DNA of 64,000 nucleotides from Streptomyces sp. NK08204 (GCF_020400585.1 NZ_JAINVF010000004.1:248001-312000); one strand, 5' to 3'; shown: positions 1 to 9,652, counted from the stretch's first letter. Translations and numbers: made by a program. Notes: generated from the sequence alone by a model not told the origin.

Positions 1-580
1 CCGACGGGACGATGATCGCCGAGATCTGCGGCCTGCCGTCCGGCTTGCGGCCCGTGACCGCCGTGACCGTCACCAGGCCCGTGATGTCCGTGCCCGAGTT
101 GGTGATGAAGCACTTGGAGCCGTTGATCACCCACTCGTCGGTGTCCGGGTCCAGGCGGGCCGTGGTGCGGGTCGCCCCGGCGTCGCTGCCGCCCTCCGGC
201 TCCGTCAGGCCGAAGGCGCCGAGGATTTCGCCGGAGCACAGGCGGGGGAGCCACTCGCGCTTCTGCTCGTCGGTGCCGAAGAGGTGGATCGGCATCGCGC
301 CCAGCGACACGCCCGCCTCCAGCGTGATCGCCACGGACGAGTCGACCCGGGCCAGTTCCTCCAGCGCGATACCGAGGGCCAGGTAGTCGCCGCCCATGCC
401 GCCGTACTCCTCCGGGAAGGGCAGCCCGAACAAGCCCATGCGGCCCATCTCGCGGACGATCTCGTACGGGAACTCGTGCCGCTCGTAGAAGTCGCCGATC
501 TTCGGCGCCACCACGTCGTGCGCGAACTCCTCCACCGTGCGGCGGAGTTCCTCCAGCTCGGGGCTGAGGCGATGGTCCAT
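1..580 (-). CDS. Acyl-CoA dehydrogenase, partial (cut by window edge)
   Basis: N-terminal ~193 residues of an FAD-dependent acyl-CoA dehydrogenase. It reads from ATG at 580 and runs off the left edge, so the C-terminal half is missing. The visible part has the helical N-domain (FPEEYGGMGGDYLA) and the flavin/substrate strand with GAFGLTEPEGGSDAG and NGSKCFITNSG, typical of isovaleryl/short-branched-chain enzymes. It begins 5 bases after the HMG-CoA lyase stop and is the last gene of the operon that also encodes a biotin-dependent carboxylase. This suggests isovaleryl-CoA oxidation in leucine breakdown, forming the methylcrotonyl-CoA the carboxylase uses. Family is certain; exact substrate is inferred from context. 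Confidence 0.93.
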   Translation of the reverse strand, partial: MDHRLSPELEELRRTVEEFAHDVVAPKIGDFYERHEFPYEIVREMGRMGLFGLPFPEEYGGMGGDYLALGIALEELARVDSSVAITLEAGVSLGAMPIHLFGTDEQKREWLPRLCSGEILGAFGLTEPEGGSDAGATRTTARLDPDTDEWVINGSKCFITNSGTDITGLVTVTAVTGRKPDGRPQISAIIVPS

Positions 581-585
581 GCTGA

Positions 586-1527
586 TCACTGGTCCTTGTG
601 GGAAAGAGCGCGGACGGTACGGGACGGGCTGGGGCGGCCCAGCTTTTCGGCCATCCAGACGCTGGTCGCGGTCAGGCGGCCGAGGTCGACCCCTGTCTCG
701 ATGCCGAGGCCGTGCAGCATCCATACGAGGTCTTCGGTGGCGAGATTGCCGGTGGCGGACTTGGCGTACGGGCAGCCGCCGAGGCCTCCGGCGGAGGAGT
801 CGACGGTCGTCACACCGTGCTCCAGAGCCGCGTAGGTGTTCGCGAGCGCCTGGCCGTAGGTGTCGTGGAAGTGCACGCCGATGGTGTCGGTGGCGATGCC
901 CTCCTCGTTGAGCAGGCGGAGCAGTGCGCGCACGTGGCCCGGGGTGCCGACGCCGATGGTGTCGCCCAGGCCCAGCTCGTCGCAGCCCATCTCCCGCAGC
1001 GCCTTGCAGACACGGGTCACCTGGTGGAGGGGAACCGCCCCCTCCCAGGGGTCGCCGAAGCACATCGACACATAGCTGCGCACGTGCACGCCGGCGTCCT
1101 TCGCCCGCCGCACCACCGGTTCGAACGCCGACAGCGACTCGTCCAGCGAGCGGTTGAGATTCGCCTTCGCGAAGGATTCCGTGGCGCTGGCGAACACGAC
1201 GATGCTGCGCACGCCGAGCGCGAGCGCCCGGTCCAGGCCGTGCTGGTTGGGCACCAGCACCGGAAGTTCCACGTCGAGGTCGCGCACCAGGGGGAACAGC
1301 TCCTCGGCGTCGGCGAGCTGCGGAACCCACTTGGGGTGCACGAGGCTCGTCGCCTCGATCGTGGTCAGCCCCGCCTCGGCCAGCCGGCGGATGAACTCCG
1401 CCTTCACCGCCGTCGGCACGGGCGACTTCTCGTTCTGCAGCCCGTCGCGCGCGCCCACCTCCTGGATGCGCACCCGTGCGGGCAGATTCGTGGCCGGTAC
1501 GGCCATGGGCAGTGCGTCGGCGCTCAT
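586..1527 (-). CDS. hmgL: Hydroxymethylglutaryl-CoA lyase
   Basis: 313-residue TIM-barrel lyase splitting HMG-CoA into acetyl-CoA and acetoacetate, the last step of leucine degradation. Visible signatures are the N-terminal [14 protein letters not shown] motif (catalytic Arg and metal Asp), [14 protein letters not shown] (metal His pair) and the C-terminal GGLGGCPYA loop carrying the active-site Cys. Its ATG overlaps the TGA of the upstream biotin carboxylase gene (ATGA), indicating translational coupling. Length is normal for bacterial HMGL. Homocitrate synthase-like relatives share the fold, but the GGLGGCPYA loop favours HMGL. Confidence 0.95.
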   Translation of the reverse strand: MSADALPMAVPATNLPARVRIQEVGARDGLQNEKSPVPTAVKAEFIRRLAEAGLTTIEATSLVHPKWVPQLADAEELFPLVRDLDVELPVLVPNQHGLDRALALGVRSIVVFASATESFAKANLNRSLDESLSAFEPVVRRAKDAGVHVRSYVSMCFGDPWEGAVPLHQVTRVCKALREMGCDELGLGDTIGVGTPGHVRALLRLLNEEGIATDTIGVHFHDTYGQALANTYAALEHGVTTVDSSAGGLGGCPYAKSATGNLATEDLVWMLHGLGIETGVDLGRLTATSVWMAEKLGRPSPSRTVRALSHKDQ

Positions 1528-3464
1528 GGTGACGCCACCTTTTCCTTGTCGTGCGGCGCGATGACGGCCAGCACCTGGTCCATGGCGACCGTGGTGCCCG
1601 GTGTCACGTCCAGCTCGGCCACCGTGCCGGCGTGCGGGGCGGAGATCACGTGCTCCATCTTCATCGCCTCCACCACCAACAGGCTCTGTCCAGCGGTCAC
1701 TTCGTCACCGACGGCCACCTTGACGACGGTCACCGTGCCGGGCATGGGCGCGGTGAGCGAGTCGGCGCCCGCGTGGGCCGAGCGGCTGAGCGAGGCGGCC
1801 ACCGGGTCGTGGTCGCGCACGTGCCAGGCGTCGCCGTCGCGGCCGAGCCAGTCGGCGGCGCGGTGGAAGGTGTGCCGGACGCCGTCCAGGGTCACGCAGA
1901 CCCGGTCGGCGGTCACGGTGTGGGTGCCGCGCGGGGTGTACGTCACCGGGTCCTGCAGCCGCAGGTGGAAGGCCGGCGCCTTCGGGGTGCCGCCCAGCCG
2001 CCAGCCGCTCGGTACCGAGAACGGGTCCGTCCAGCCCTGCGGGGCGGGCTTCAGCGCCTCCAGGCGTACGGCCGCCGCCGCCTCGTAGACCTCTTCCGGC
2101 ACCTGGGTGTCGACCAGTTCGTCGACCACGCGCTCCACCAGGCCGGTGTCCAGCTCTCCCGCCACCACGGCCGGGTGGGCCAGCAGCCGGCGCAGGAAGC
2201 CCGCGTTGGTGGGCACGCCGAGGGTGACGGTCTCCGCGAGCGCCGCCCGGAGCTTGCGCAGCGCCGTCGCCCGGTCGGGGCCGTAGGCGATCACCTTGGA
2301 CAGCATCGGGTCGTAGAGGCTGCCCACCTCGGTGCCCTCGTGGAGCCCGGAGTCGGTGCGGACGCCGTCGCCCTCGGGTTCGTGCAGCCGCAGCACCGTG
2401 CCGCCGGACGGCAGGAAGCCGCGCGTGGGGTCCTCGGCGCAGATCCGGGCCTCGACGGCGTGCCCGGTCAGCGTCACGTCCTCCTGGGCGAAGCCCAGCG
2501 GTTCCCCGGCGGCGACCCGCAGCTGCCACTCCACCAGGTCGAGCCCGGTGACGAGTTCGGTGACGGGGTGCTCCACCTGCAGGCGGGTGTTCATCTCCAT
2601 GAAGTAGTACTGGGACGGGTCGCCGCCCGGCACGATGAATTCCACCGTGCCCGCGCCCCGGTACCCGCACGAGCGGGCCGCCTGCACGGCCGCCTCGCCC
2701 ATCGCCGCGCGCGTCGCCTCGTCGAGGAGCACGCTCGGCGCCTCCTCGATGATCTTCTGGTGCCGCCGTTGCAGCGAGCACTCGCGTTCGCCGAGGTGGA
2801 CGACGTTTCCGTGGCCGTCGGCCAGCACCTGGATCTCGATGTGCCGGGGGCGGTCGATCCACCGCTCCACCAGGAGCGTGTCGTCACCGAAGGAGGCGCG
2901 GGCCTCGCGGCGGGCGGCGGCGATCTCCTCGCCCAGCTTCTCCACGTCCCGCACCAGGCGCATGCCCTTGCCGCCGCCACCGGCGGACGGCTTGAGCAGC
3001 ACGGGCGTCCCGATCTCCCGGGCGGCCTCGGCGAGCTGGGCGTCGGACAGCCCGCTGCCGCTCGACCCCGGCACGACCGGCACCCCGGCCGCCTTCACGG
3101 TCTCCTTGGCGCGGATCTTGTCGCCCATGAGCGCGATCGCGTCCGCCGGCGGGCCGATGAAGACCAGCCCCGCCTCCTCGCACGCACGCGCGAAGCCCGC
3201 GTTCTCGGCGAGGAAGCCGTAACCGGGATGGACAGCCTGGGCGCCGGTGCGGGCGGCGGCCTCCAGCAGCCGCTCCACCGACAGATAGCTCTCGGCGGCC
3301 GGCGCCGGGCCGATCCGTACGGCCGTGTCGGCCTCCCGGACGTGCCGCGCGTCGGCGTCGGCGTCGGAGAAGACCGCCACCGAGCGCACGCCCAGCGAGC
3401 GGAGCGTACGGATGACGCGTACGGCGATCTCGCCACGGTTGGCCACGAGCACTGTGTCGAACAC
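1524..3464 (-). CDS. Acyl-CoA carboxylase alpha subunit (biotin carboxylase + BCCP)
   Basis: 646-residue biotin-dependent carboxylase subunit. The N-terminus ([20 protein letters not shown]) opens the biotin carboxylase fold, followed by the ATP-grasp Gly-rich loop [11 protein letters not shown] and the [23 protein letters not shown] region. The C-terminus is a biotinyl domain with the VEAMKMEH site whose Lys is biotinylated. I chose the GTG at 3464 because GGAGGGG lies 5 bases upstream and translation starts at the conserved VANRGEIA; longer in-frame extensions run through the upstream gene. It pairs with the carboxyltransferase encoded just before it. With HMG-CoA lyase and acyl-CoA dehydrogenase the likely substrate is 3-methylcrotonyl-CoA, though acetyl/propionyl-CoA activity cannot be excluded. 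Confidence 0.95.
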   Translation of the reverse strand: MFDTVLVANRGEIAVRVIRTLRSLGVRSVAVFSDADADARHVREADTAVRIGPAPAAESYLSVERLLEAAARTGAQAVHPGYGFLAENAGFARACEEAGLVFIGPPADAIALMGDKIRAKETVKAAGVPVVPGSSGSGLSDAQLAEAAREIGTPVLLKPSAGGGGKGMRLVRDVEKLGEEIAAARREARASFGDDTLLVERWIDRPRHIEIQVLADGHGNVVHLGERECSLQRRHQKIIEEAPSVLLDEATRAAMGEAAVQAARSCGYRGAGTVEFIVPGGDPSQYYFMEMNTRLQVEHPVTELVTGLDLVEWQLRVAAGEPLGFAQEDVTLTGHAVEARICAEDPTRGFLPSGGTVLRLHEPEGDGVRTDSGLHEGTEVGSLYDPMLSKVIAYGPDRATALRKLRAALAETVTLGVPTNAGFLRRLLAHPAVVAGELDTGLVERVVDELVDTQVPEEVYEAAAAVRLEALKPAPQGWTDPFSVPSGWRLGGTPKAPAFHLRLQDPVTYTPRGTHTVTADRVCVTLDGVRHTFHRAADWLGRDGDAWHVRDHDPVAASLSRSAHAGADSLTAPMPGTVTVVKVAVGDEVTAGQSLLVVEAMKMEHVISAPHAGTVAELDVTPGTTVAMDQVLAVIAPHDKEKVASP

Positions 3465-3475
3465 GGTTCCCCTCC

Positions 3476-5092
3476 TCACATCCGGAAGACGCCGAACTGG
3501 GGGTCTCCCAGTGGCGCGTTGGCGCAGGCCGTCAGGGCGAGTCCCAGCACCTGACGGGTGTCCTGCGGGTCGATGACGCCGTCGTCCCAGAGGCGGGCGG
3601 TGGCGTAGTAGGCGTTGCCCTGGCGCTCGTACTGGGCGCGGATCGGCGCCTTGAAGGCATCCTCGTCCTCGACGGGCCAGGATTCTCCCCGGGCCTCCAT
3701 CTGGTCGCGCTTGACCGTGGCGAGGACGCTGGCGGCCTGCTCGCCGCCCATGACGGAGATCTTGGCGTTGGGCCACATCCACAGGAAGCGCGGGGAGTAG
3801 GCCCGGCCGCACATGGAGTAGTTGCCCGCGCCGTAGGACCCGCCGACCACGACGGTCAGCTTGGGCACCCGGGTGCAGGCCACGGCGGTGACCATCTTGG
3901 CGCCGTGCTTGGCGATACCGCCCGCCTCGTAGTCGCGGCCCACCATGAACCCGGAGATGTTCTGCAGGAACACCAGCGGGATGCCGCGCTGGTCGCACAG
4001 CTCGATGAAGTGGGCGCCCTTCTGGGCGGACTCGGAGAACAGGATGCCGTTGTTGGCGACGATGCCGACGGGGTGGCCGTGGATCCGGGCGAAGCCGGTG
4101 ACCAGGGTCTGTCCGAACTCGCTCTTGAACTCGGCGAAGCGCGAGCCGTCGACCACGCGGGCGATGATCTCGCGGACGTCGTAGGGGGTGCGGGAGTCGA
4201 CGGGCACGGCGCCGTACAGCCCGAGGGGGTCCACCTTCGGCTCGACGGCCGGCTGGACCTCCCAGGGCAGGGAACGGCGCGCGGGCAGCGTGGCGACGAT
4301 GTTCCGCACGATCTGCAGGGCGTGCGCGTCGTCCTCGGCGAGGTGGTCGGTGACCCCGGAGACGCGGGAGTGCACCTCGCCGCCGCCCAGCTCCTCGGCG
4401 GTGACGACCTCACCGGTGGCCGCCTTCACCAGCGGCGGTCCGCCGAGGAAGATCGTCCCCTGGTTGCGGACGATCACGGCCTCGTCGCTCATGGCCGGGA
4501 CGTAGGCGCCGCCGGCCGTGCACGAGCCGAGGACCGCGGCGATCTGCGGGATGCCGGCCCCGGACATCCGGGCCTGGTTGTAGAAGATCCGCCCGAAGTG
4601 CTCGCGGTCCGGGAACACCTCGTCCTGCATCGGCAGGAAGGCGCCGCCGGAGTCGACCAGGTAGAGACAGGGGAGCCGGTTCTCCAGGGCGACTTCCTGC
4701 GCCCGCAGGTGCTTCTTCACCGTCATCGGGTAGTACGTGCCGCCCTTGACGGTGGCGTCGTTGGCGACGATCACGCACTCGCGCCCGCTGACCCGGCCGA
4801 TCCCGGCGATCACCCCGGCGGCCGGCGCCTGGCCGTCGTACAGGCCGTCGGCGGCGAGCGGGGCCAGCTCCAGGAAGGGCGAGCCCGGATCGAGCAGCGT
4901 GTCCACCCGGTCCCGCGGCAGCAGCTTGCCGCGCGCGGTGTGCCGCGCCCTCGCCTTCTCGCCGCCGCCGAGAGCGGCTGCGGCCAGCTTGGCGCGCAGC
5001 TCCTCGACGAGTGCGAGGTGGGCTTGTTCATTGGCCCGCCAGGCCTCCGACGCGGGATCAGCCGCGCTCGTCAGCACCGGTGCCTCGTGCAT
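3476..5092 (-). CDS. Acyl-CoA carboxylase beta subunit (carboxyltransferase)
   Basis: 538-residue crotonase-fold carboxyltransferase that moves CO2 from carboxybiotin to an acyl-CoA. It has the two halves expected of AccD/PccB/MccB proteins: an N-half with the CoA-carboxyl motif [20 protein letters not shown] and a C-half with [21 protein letters not shown] and [15 protein letters not shown]. The [20 protein letters not shown] stretch is characteristic of methylcrotonyl-CoA carboxylase beta subunits. It is the first gene of the minus-strand operon. Its stop is 11 bases before the alpha-subunit start, inside that gene's ribosome site. Transcription probably starts in 5093-5187 under the divergent TetR protein. 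Confidence 0.95.
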   Translation of the reverse strand: MHEAPVLTSAADPASEAWRANEQAHLALVEELRAKLAAAALGGGEKARARHTARGKLLPRDRVDTLLDPGSPFLELAPLAADGLYDGQAPAAGVIAGIGRVSGRECVIVANDATVKGGTYYPMTVKKHLRAQEVALENRLPCLYLVDSGGAFLPMQDEVFPDREHFGRIFYNQARMSGAGIPQIAAVLGSCTAGGAYVPAMSDEAVIVRNQGTIFLGGPPLVKAATGEVVTAEELGGGEVHSRVSGVTDHLAEDDAHALQIVRNIVATLPARRSLPWEVQPAVEPKVDPLGLYGAVPVDSRTPYDVREIIARVVDGSRFAEFKSEFGQTLVTGFARIHGHPVGIVANNGILFSESAQKGAHFIELCDQRGIPLVFLQNISGFMVGRDYEAGGIAKHGAKMVTAVACTRVPKLTVVVGGSYGAGNYSMCGRAYSPRFLWMWPNAKISVMGGEQAASVLATVKRDQMEARGESWPVEDEDAFKAPIRAQYERQGNAYYATARLWDDGVIDPQDTRQVLGLALTACANAPLGDPQFGVFRM

Positions 5093-5122
5093 CGTGCGGT
5101 CCCCTCACCAGTGTTCCAACCG

Positions 5123-5166
5123 GTTAATGAGCGTTAACCATTTCCTTCAGGTTAACGACCGCTAAC
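5123..5166. promoter_or_regulatory. Tandem TetR-family operators (GTTAA-N6-TTAAC type)
   Basis: Two 16-bp sites lie in the 95-bp divergent intergenic region. Site one, 5123-5138, is a perfect GTTAA-N6-TTAAC palindrome. Site two, 5151-5166, is GTTAA-N6-CTAAC, one mismatch away. Centres are 28 bp apart. They sit between the carboxylase operon (minus) and the TetR gene (plus), the expected position for an auto-regulating repressor. From memory, the Streptomyces regulator AccR uses this type of motif; that identification is recall, the repeats are direct observation. Confidence 0.75.
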
Positions 5167-5187
5167 GCCGCTGTCTAGAATTACCGC

Positions 5188-5793
5188 ATGGTCACCAGAA
5201 CCGACGCCTCCACCCGTCGCGAGCAGATCCTGAAGGAGGCCGCCCGGCTGTTCGCCGAGCGCGGCTTCCACGGCGTCGGTGTCGACGAGATAGGAGCCGC
5301 GGTCGGCATCAGCGGCCCCGGCCTGTACCGCCACTTCCCCGGCAAGGACGCGATGCTCGCCGAGCTGCTGGTGGGCATCAGCGGCCAGCTGCTGACGGGG
5401 GCCAAGCGCCGCCTGGCCGAGGCCGGCGGGGACAGCGGCCCCTCGACGGTCCTCGACTCGCTCATCGAGGGCCACATCGACTTCGCCCTCGACGACCGCC
5501 CCCTGATCACCCTGCACGACCGCGAGCTGGACCGCCTGCGCGACAGCGACCGCAAGCTGGTGCGCCAGCTCCAGCGGCAGTACGTCGAGCTGTGGGTGGA
5601 GGTGGTCCGCGAGGTCTACCCGGCGCTCACCGAGCCCGCGGCCCGCTCGGCGGTCCACTCGGTCTTCGGTCTCCTCAACTCCACGCCGCACCTGGGCCGC
5701 GCGGGCACCCTGCCGGGACGCGGCACGACGGCGACCCTGCTGCACCGGATGGCCAGGGGCGCGTTCGCGGCGGCGGGGGCGGCGGAGAGCTGA
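5188..5793 (+). CDS. TetR/AcrR-family repressor of acyl-CoA metabolism
   Basis: 201-residue TetR-family regulator. The N-terminal helix-turn-helix covers about residues 6-52 (RREQILKEAARLFAERGF, then GVDEIGAAVGISGPGLYRHF). The C-terminal helical domain should bind the effector. Start ATG 5188 lies just after two palindromic operators (5123-5166), implying autorepression and control of the divergent carboxylase operon. A related half-site recurs ahead of the acyl-CoA dehydrogenase downstream. From context the ligand is plausibly a short or branched acyl-CoA. The closest description I can recall is AccR/SCO2775, not verified here. Confidence 0.92.
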   Translation: MVTRTDASTRREQILKEAARLFAERGFHGVGVDEIGAAVGISGPGLYRHFPGKDAMLAELLVGISGQLLTGAKRRLAEAGGDSGPSTVLDSLIEGHIDFALDDRPLITLHDRELDRLRDSDRKLVRQLQRQYVELWVEVVREVYPALTEPAARSAVHSVFGLLNSTPHLGRAGTLPGRGTTATLLHRMARGAFAAAGAAES

Positions 5794-5833
5794 GCCGGGC
5801 GGCCCGGCGCACCCACGGCGGGCGGGCCGTGGC

Positions 5834-5849
5834 GTGATGAGCGTTACCC
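5834..5849. promoter_or_regulatory. Degenerate copy of the TetR operator upstream of acyl-CoA dehydrogenase
   Basis: ATGAGCGTTACCC at 5837-5849 matches ATGAGCGTTAACC at 5127-5139 in the divergent operator at 12 of 13 positions, including the TGAGCG core. It lies about 90 bases ahead of the acyl-CoA dehydrogenase start. This suggests the same repressor also controls the plus-strand genes. Confidence 0.5.
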
Positions 5850-5934
5850 TCCGCGAACCCTGGACCCCATGCCTACTCGCCGGTATGTTCAAGTTCTGAG
5901 CAAGCGCTTAGACATGTACGTGGAGGTGGGCGGC

Positions 5935-7092
5935 GTGCGCCGTACGGTGTTCAACGAGGATCACGAGGCGTTCCGGGAGACCCTGCGCGCCTTCATCGAG
6001 GCCGAGGTCGTACCGGTCTACGACGAGTGGCTCGCCGCCGGCCAGGCCCCGCGCGAGTTCTACTACAAGCTGGGCGAGCTGGGCGTCTTCGGCATCAACG
6101 TCCCGGAGGAGTTCGGCGGCGCCGGTCTGGACACCCACAAGTTCGAGGCCGTCTCGTACGAGGAACTCTCCCGCGCCGGCGTCACCTTCGGCGGCTCCAA
6201 CGTGCACGTCCTGCTCGCGCTCCCCTACATCAAGCTGCTCGCCACCGACGAGCAGAAGAAGCGCTACCTGCCGAAGTTCGTCTCCGGCGAGGAGATGTGG
6301 GCCATCGCGATGACCGAGCCGGGCACCGGCTCCGACCTCGCGGGCATGAAGACCACCGCCAAGCTCTCGGAGGACGGCACGCACTACGTCCTCAACGGTG
6401 CCAAGACCTTCATCACCGGTGGCGTGCACGCCGACCGCATGATCGTCTGCGCCCGCACCTCCGCGCCGCGCGAGGACGACCGCCGCTTCGGCATCTCCCT
6501 CTTCGTCGTCGACACCAAGGCCGAGGGCTACTCCATCGGCCGCAAGCTCGACAAGCTCGGCCTGCGCACCTCCGACACCGCCGAGCTGGCGTTCGTCGAC
6601 GTCAAGGTGCCGGTCGAGGACCTGCTCGGCGAGGAGAACAAGGGCTTCTCCTACCTCGGCCACAACCTCGCCTCCGAGCGCTGGGGCATCGCCTGCGGCG
6701 CGTACGCGCAGGCCAAGGCCGCCGTCCGGTTCGCCAAGGAGTACGTCCAGCAGCGCACCGTCTTCGGCAAGCCCGTCGCGGCCTTCCAGAACACCAAGTT
6801 CGAGCTGGCCGCCTGCCAGGCCGAGGTGGACGCCGCCGAGGCCGTCATCGACCGTGCGACCGAGGCCCTCGACGCCGGCGAGCTGACCCCCGCCGAGGCC
6901 GCCTCCGCCAAGCTGTTCTGCACCGAGGTCGCGCACCGCGTGATCGACCGCTGCCTCCAGCTGCACGGCGGCTACGGCTTCATGAACGAGTACCCGATCG
7001 CCCGCCTGTACGCGGACAACCGCGTCAACCGCATCTACGGCGGCACCAGCGAGATCATGAAGACGATCATCGCCAAGGACATGGGTCTGTAA
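5935..7092 (+). CDS. Acyl-CoA dehydrogenase, second copy
   Basis: 385-residue flavoprotein dehydrogenase oxidising an acyl-CoA to the 2-enoyl-CoA, normally passing electrons to ETF. Visible motifs are the FAD strand WAIAMTEPGTGSDLAGMKTTA and the C-terminal GYGFMNEYPIARLYADNRV / YGGTSEIMKTII block. Its catalytic carboxylate should be the Glu of GGTSEIMK. I chose GTG 5935 because TGGAGGTGG lies 5 bases upstream and translation gives RRTVFNEDHEAFRETLRAF, the usual N-terminus; upstream ATGs lack a good site. A degenerate TetR operator precedes it. It is transcribed toward tesB, 28 bases downstream, so the two are probably an operon. Confidence 0.95.
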   Translation: MRRTVFNEDHEAFRETLRAFIEAEVVPVYDEWLAAGQAPREFYYKLGELGVFGINVPEEFGGAGLDTHKFEAVSYEELSRAGVTFGGSNVHVLLALPYIKLLATDEQKKRYLPKFVSGEEMWAIAMTEPGTGSDLAGMKTTAKLSEDGTHYVLNGAKTFITGGVHADRMIVCARTSAPREDDRRFGISLFVVDTKAEGYSIGRKLDKLGLRTSDTAELAFVDVKVPVEDLLGEENKGFSYLGHNLASERWGIACGAYAQAKAAVRFAKEYVQQRTVFGKPVAAFQNTKFELAACQAEVDAAEAVIDRATEALDAGELTPAEAASAKLFCTEVAHRVIDRCLQLHGGYGFMNEYPIARLYADNRVNRIYGGTSEIMKTIIAKDMGL

Positions 7093-7120
7093 GGGCGGCC
7101 GGCCCCTACGACCACCCGCC

Positions 7121-7987
7121 ATGACCCAGGCACTCCAGGAACTCCTCGATCTGCTCGACCTGGAGCAGATCGAGGAGAACATCTTCCGCGGCCAGTCCCG
7201 CGCCACCATCGTCCCGCGCGTCTTCGGCGGGCAGGTCGCGGCGCAGGCGCTGGTCGCCGCCGGGCGGACGGCCCCCGCGGACCGGCCCGCCCACTCTCTG
7301 CACGCCTACTTCCTGCGCCCCGGCGATCCGGGCGTGCCCATCGTCTACACCGTCGACCGCATCCGGGACGGACGCTCCTTCACCACCCGTCGCGTGGTCG
7401 CCGTCCAGCACGGCAAGCCGATCTTCCACCTCTCGGCGTCCTTCCAGGCGCACGAGGAGGGGCTGGATCACCAGGCGCCGATGCCGGCCGCCCCCGACCC
7501 GGCGAGCCTGCCCACCTCCCAGGAGCGGATGCGCGGCTACGCCCATCTCCCCCCCGAGATCGTGGAGAGGGTCCTGGAGAGCCGCCAGGCGATCGACCTG
7601 CGGTACGTGGACGAGCCGCCGTACGGGCAGTTCGGGGAGCCGCGCGAGCCGCACTCCCAGGTGTGGTTCCGCACCGACGGCAAGCTCGACGACGACCCCC
7701 TCCAGCACGTCGTCCTCGCCACCTACGTCTCGGACATGACCCTCCTCGACTCCGTGCTGCTCGCGCACGGGCGCGGCGGATGGACCGTGGGGGACGTGGT
7801 CGGGGCGTCCCTGGACCACGCGATGTGGTTCCACCGCCCGTTCCGCGCCGACGAATGGCTCCTCTACGACCAGGAGTCGCCGTCCGCGCACGGCGGCCGG
7901 GGCCTGGGCCAGGCCCGCATCTACACCCAGGACGGGCAGCTCGCCATCACGGTCATCCAGGAGGGCGTGGTCCGCGTCCCCCGGTGA
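7121..7987 (+). CDS. tesB: Acyl-CoA thioesterase II
   Basis: 288-residue double-hotdog thioesterase of the TesB family, hydrolysing acyl-CoA to free acid and CoA. The N-terminal IEENIFRGQS...VFGGQVAAQALVAA motif and C-terminal LDHAMWFHRPFRADEWLLYD block are diagnostic; the Asp of LDHAMWFH is the expected catalytic acid. Following an acyl-CoA dehydrogenase, it may relieve acyl-CoA accumulation during branched-chain or fatty acid catabolism. Full length, with no visible lesion. Confidence 0.95.
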   Translation: MTQALQELLDLLDLEQIEENIFRGQSRATIVPRVFGGQVAAQALVAAGRTAPADRPAHSLHAYFLRPGDPGVPIVYTVDRIRDGRSFTTRRVVAVQHGKPIFHLSASFQAHEEGLDHQAPMPAAPDPASLPTSQERMRGYAHLPPEIVERVLESRQAIDLRYVDEPPYGQFGEPREPHSQVWFRTDGKLDDDPLQHVVLATYVSDMTLLDSVLLAHGRGGWTVGDVVGASLDHAMWFHRPFRADEWLLYDQESPSAHGGRGLGQARIYTQDGQLAITVIQEGVVRVPR

Positions 7988-8287
7988 TCCGCCGTCCGAG
8001 GTGGCCGACTGGCATCCGGGGGACTAGGCTCGTTGAGTGAAGGCCGCAGCGCACGGAAAGCCCGGCCGACGAGGCTCCCGGACTCCGGGCCCTCAGCCCC
8101 AGCCCCCGGTCGCAACCGCGTTCGGGAGGACTGAAGGCGTCGGCGGAACACTGTGCCATCTACAGGCTGCGGTGACACCTGAAGACCGCGCCGCTCCTTC
8201 CCCGTCTCCATTTGGAAGGCGGCGTCGGCCATCCACCTCGTGACCTTCCTCCGGAAGGCGCGAGAGACGATGGAAAGGGCATTTCAT
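7988..8287. other. 300-base non-coding stretch
   Basis: Separates tesB from the secreted repeat protein. Only short compositional reading frames are present. The long distance to the 8288 start suggests a promoter with a sizeable 5' leader, but I could not pick a convincing -35/-10 pair. Confidence 0.4.
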
Positions 8288-8695
8288 ATGCGATCACAGC
8301 GCATCAGGCGCCTCGTCGCGATGTCCGCTGCCGGTCTTGTGATGGCCGGTGGAGCCGCGATCGGCACGGCGGGCACCGCGTCGGCGGCCCCGGCGAACCA
8401 CCCCAGCAACTACAGCTACTGCTACGACCACGGTCGGCACGGCTGGCGTTGGTGGTGGGACGACGACGACTGCGACTACTACGGCGGCCATCACCACCGG
8501 TACTACGGCGGGTACTACGACCACGGCTACGGCGGGTATTACGACCACGGCTACGGCGGGTACTACGACCACGGCTACGGCGGCTACAACTACTACGGCG
8601 GCGGGTACGGAGGTGACCACGGCGGTTACGGCGGCTACGGCGGTGACCATGGCGGTTACGGCGGTGGCGGCTACGGCGGTTACGGAGGCAGGTGA
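8288..8695 (+). CDS. Secreted Gly/Tyr/His-rich repeat protein
   Basis: 135-residue exported protein of unknown function. ATG 8288 gives a Sec signal peptide (RSQRIRRLVAMSAAGLVMAGG, cleavage near ASAAPA); GGAAAGGG lies upstream. The mature chain is almost entirely low-complexity: a WRWWWDDDDCDYYGG patch, then YYDHGYGG repeated three times (residues ~76-99), then GGYGGDHGGYGG-type repeats to the end. Composition resembles glycine/tyrosine-rich structural or metal-binding surface proteins; His and Asp side chains could bind metal, but that is inference. An earlier in-frame ATG at 8240 would bury the signal and is less likely. A strong terminator follows. Confidence 0.7.
   Translation: MRSQRIRRLVAMSAAGLVMAGGAAIGTAGTASAAPANHPSNYSYCYDHGRHGWRWWWDDDDCDYYGGHHHRYYGGYYDHGYGGYYDHGYGGYYDHGYGGYNYYGGGYGGDHGGYGGYGGDHGGYGGGGYGGYGGR
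8513..8584 (+). repeat. Three tandem 24-bp repeats
   Basis: Units 8513-8536, 8537-8560 and 8561-8584 encode YYDHGYGG and differ only at single third-base positions (for example TAC/TAT). Near-identity at DNA level implies recent expansion or slippage homogenisation. Confidence 0.85.
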
Positions 8696-8731
8696 GGTCG
8701 ACTGAGCCGACCGCAACCTGAACCGAATCAC

Positions 8732-8760
8732 GATGTGCGGCCCCTGCCGGGCCGCACATC
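8732..8760. terminator. Bidirectional hairpin terminator
   Basis: Perfect 12-bp stem GATGTGCGGCCC (8732-8743) / GGGCCGCACATC (8749-8760) with a 5-base loop. It lies between the convergent secreted repeat gene and phosphatase-like gene, so it can serve both. Confidence 0.9.
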
Positions 8761-8786
8761 GCATTGCGGGGCGCGTCAGGGGTGAT

Positions 8787-9584
8787 TCAGGCCAGGCCCG
8801 CCTCCGCCAGCAGGTACGCCGTCATCGGGTCGTAGTAGCGGGGGCTGATCACATGGTCGTCGAGCGGCACCACCACCTGCACGGTCCCCTCCGACTCGGC
8901 GAGGAACAGCGCCGGGTCGTTGCAGTCGGCGTACCCCACCGAGTCCAGGCCGTGCTGCCCCGCGTACCCGGCCCAGCCGTGGTCGGCGACCACCAGGTCC
9001 GGCAGGGGACGCCCCTCGTGCTCGAGTCCCGTGAGGATGGCCCGCATCGGCTCGCCCGAGTGGGTGTGCCACAGCGTCGCCCCGTGCTCGAGGACGGCCA
9101 CGTCCGCGAACTGCATGACGTATCCCTCGCTCGTCTGCAGCCCGTCCGGGATGACGACGATCTCGCAGCCGGCGGCGCGCAGCGCGGCGGCCGTGGCCCG
9201 GTGCACGTCCAGCAGCCCGCCCGGGTGGCCGGTGGCGAACAGCACCCGCTGCCGTCCGGCAGCCGCCTTGCGCAGCCGGGCCGCCATCCGGTCCAGCGCG
9301 TCCACGGTCAGCTCGGGATCGATGGTGTCCTGCCCGTACCGGTACTCCGGATCGTCGTTGACGCCCACCCGCTCGGCCATGACCGCGAGCACGTCCTGCT
9401 CGTCCGCCCAGCGGTCGCCCAGCTCCAGACCGAACCAGTAGTTGCGGTCGCCGTTGGCCAGCCTGCGGTAGTGGGAGAGGTTGTTCTCGCGGGGCGTGGC
9501 GACGTCCCCCGCGATACGGGTCCTCACCAGGTGGTCGACGAGCTGGGCGCGGCTGGGTGTCCCGGGTATCGGCATGCCTCCCAT
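8787..9584 (-). CDS. Phosphatase-like conserved protein
   Basis: ~265-residue protein resembling a conserved actinobacterial family annotated as phosphatase. Recognisable stretches are FATGHPGGLLDVHRA, HTHSGEPM, VVADHGWAGYAGQHG and YADCNDPALF; His/Asp/Glu-rich loops suggest metal-dependent hydrolysis, but no substrate can be named. No signal peptide. Start is uncertain: ATG 9584 (GGMPIPG) lacks a clear ribosome site, while ATG 9575 has GGGAGG only one base away. Divergence from its neighbours gives no pathway clue. Family assignment is from memory of the sequence pattern. Confidence 0.7.
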   Translation of the reverse strand: MGGMPIPGTPSRAQLVDHLVRTRIAGDVATPRENNLSHYRRLANGDRNYWFGLELGDRWADEQDVLAVMAERVGVNDDPEYRYGQDTIDPELTVDALDRMAARLRKAAAGRQRVLFATGHPGGLLDVHRATAAALRAAGCEIVVIPDGLQTSEGYVMQFADVAVLEHGATLWHTHSGEPMRAILTGLEHEGRPLPDLVVADHGWAGYAGQHGLDSVGYADCNDPALFLAESEGTVQVVVPLDDHVISPRYYDPMTAYLLAEAGLA

Positions 9585-9652
9585 TGTGGGGCAGCGGCCG
9601 TTGCGCGTCCCTCGCATATCGCAGCCTGGGACGCGGCTCACGCCCCCGTACG

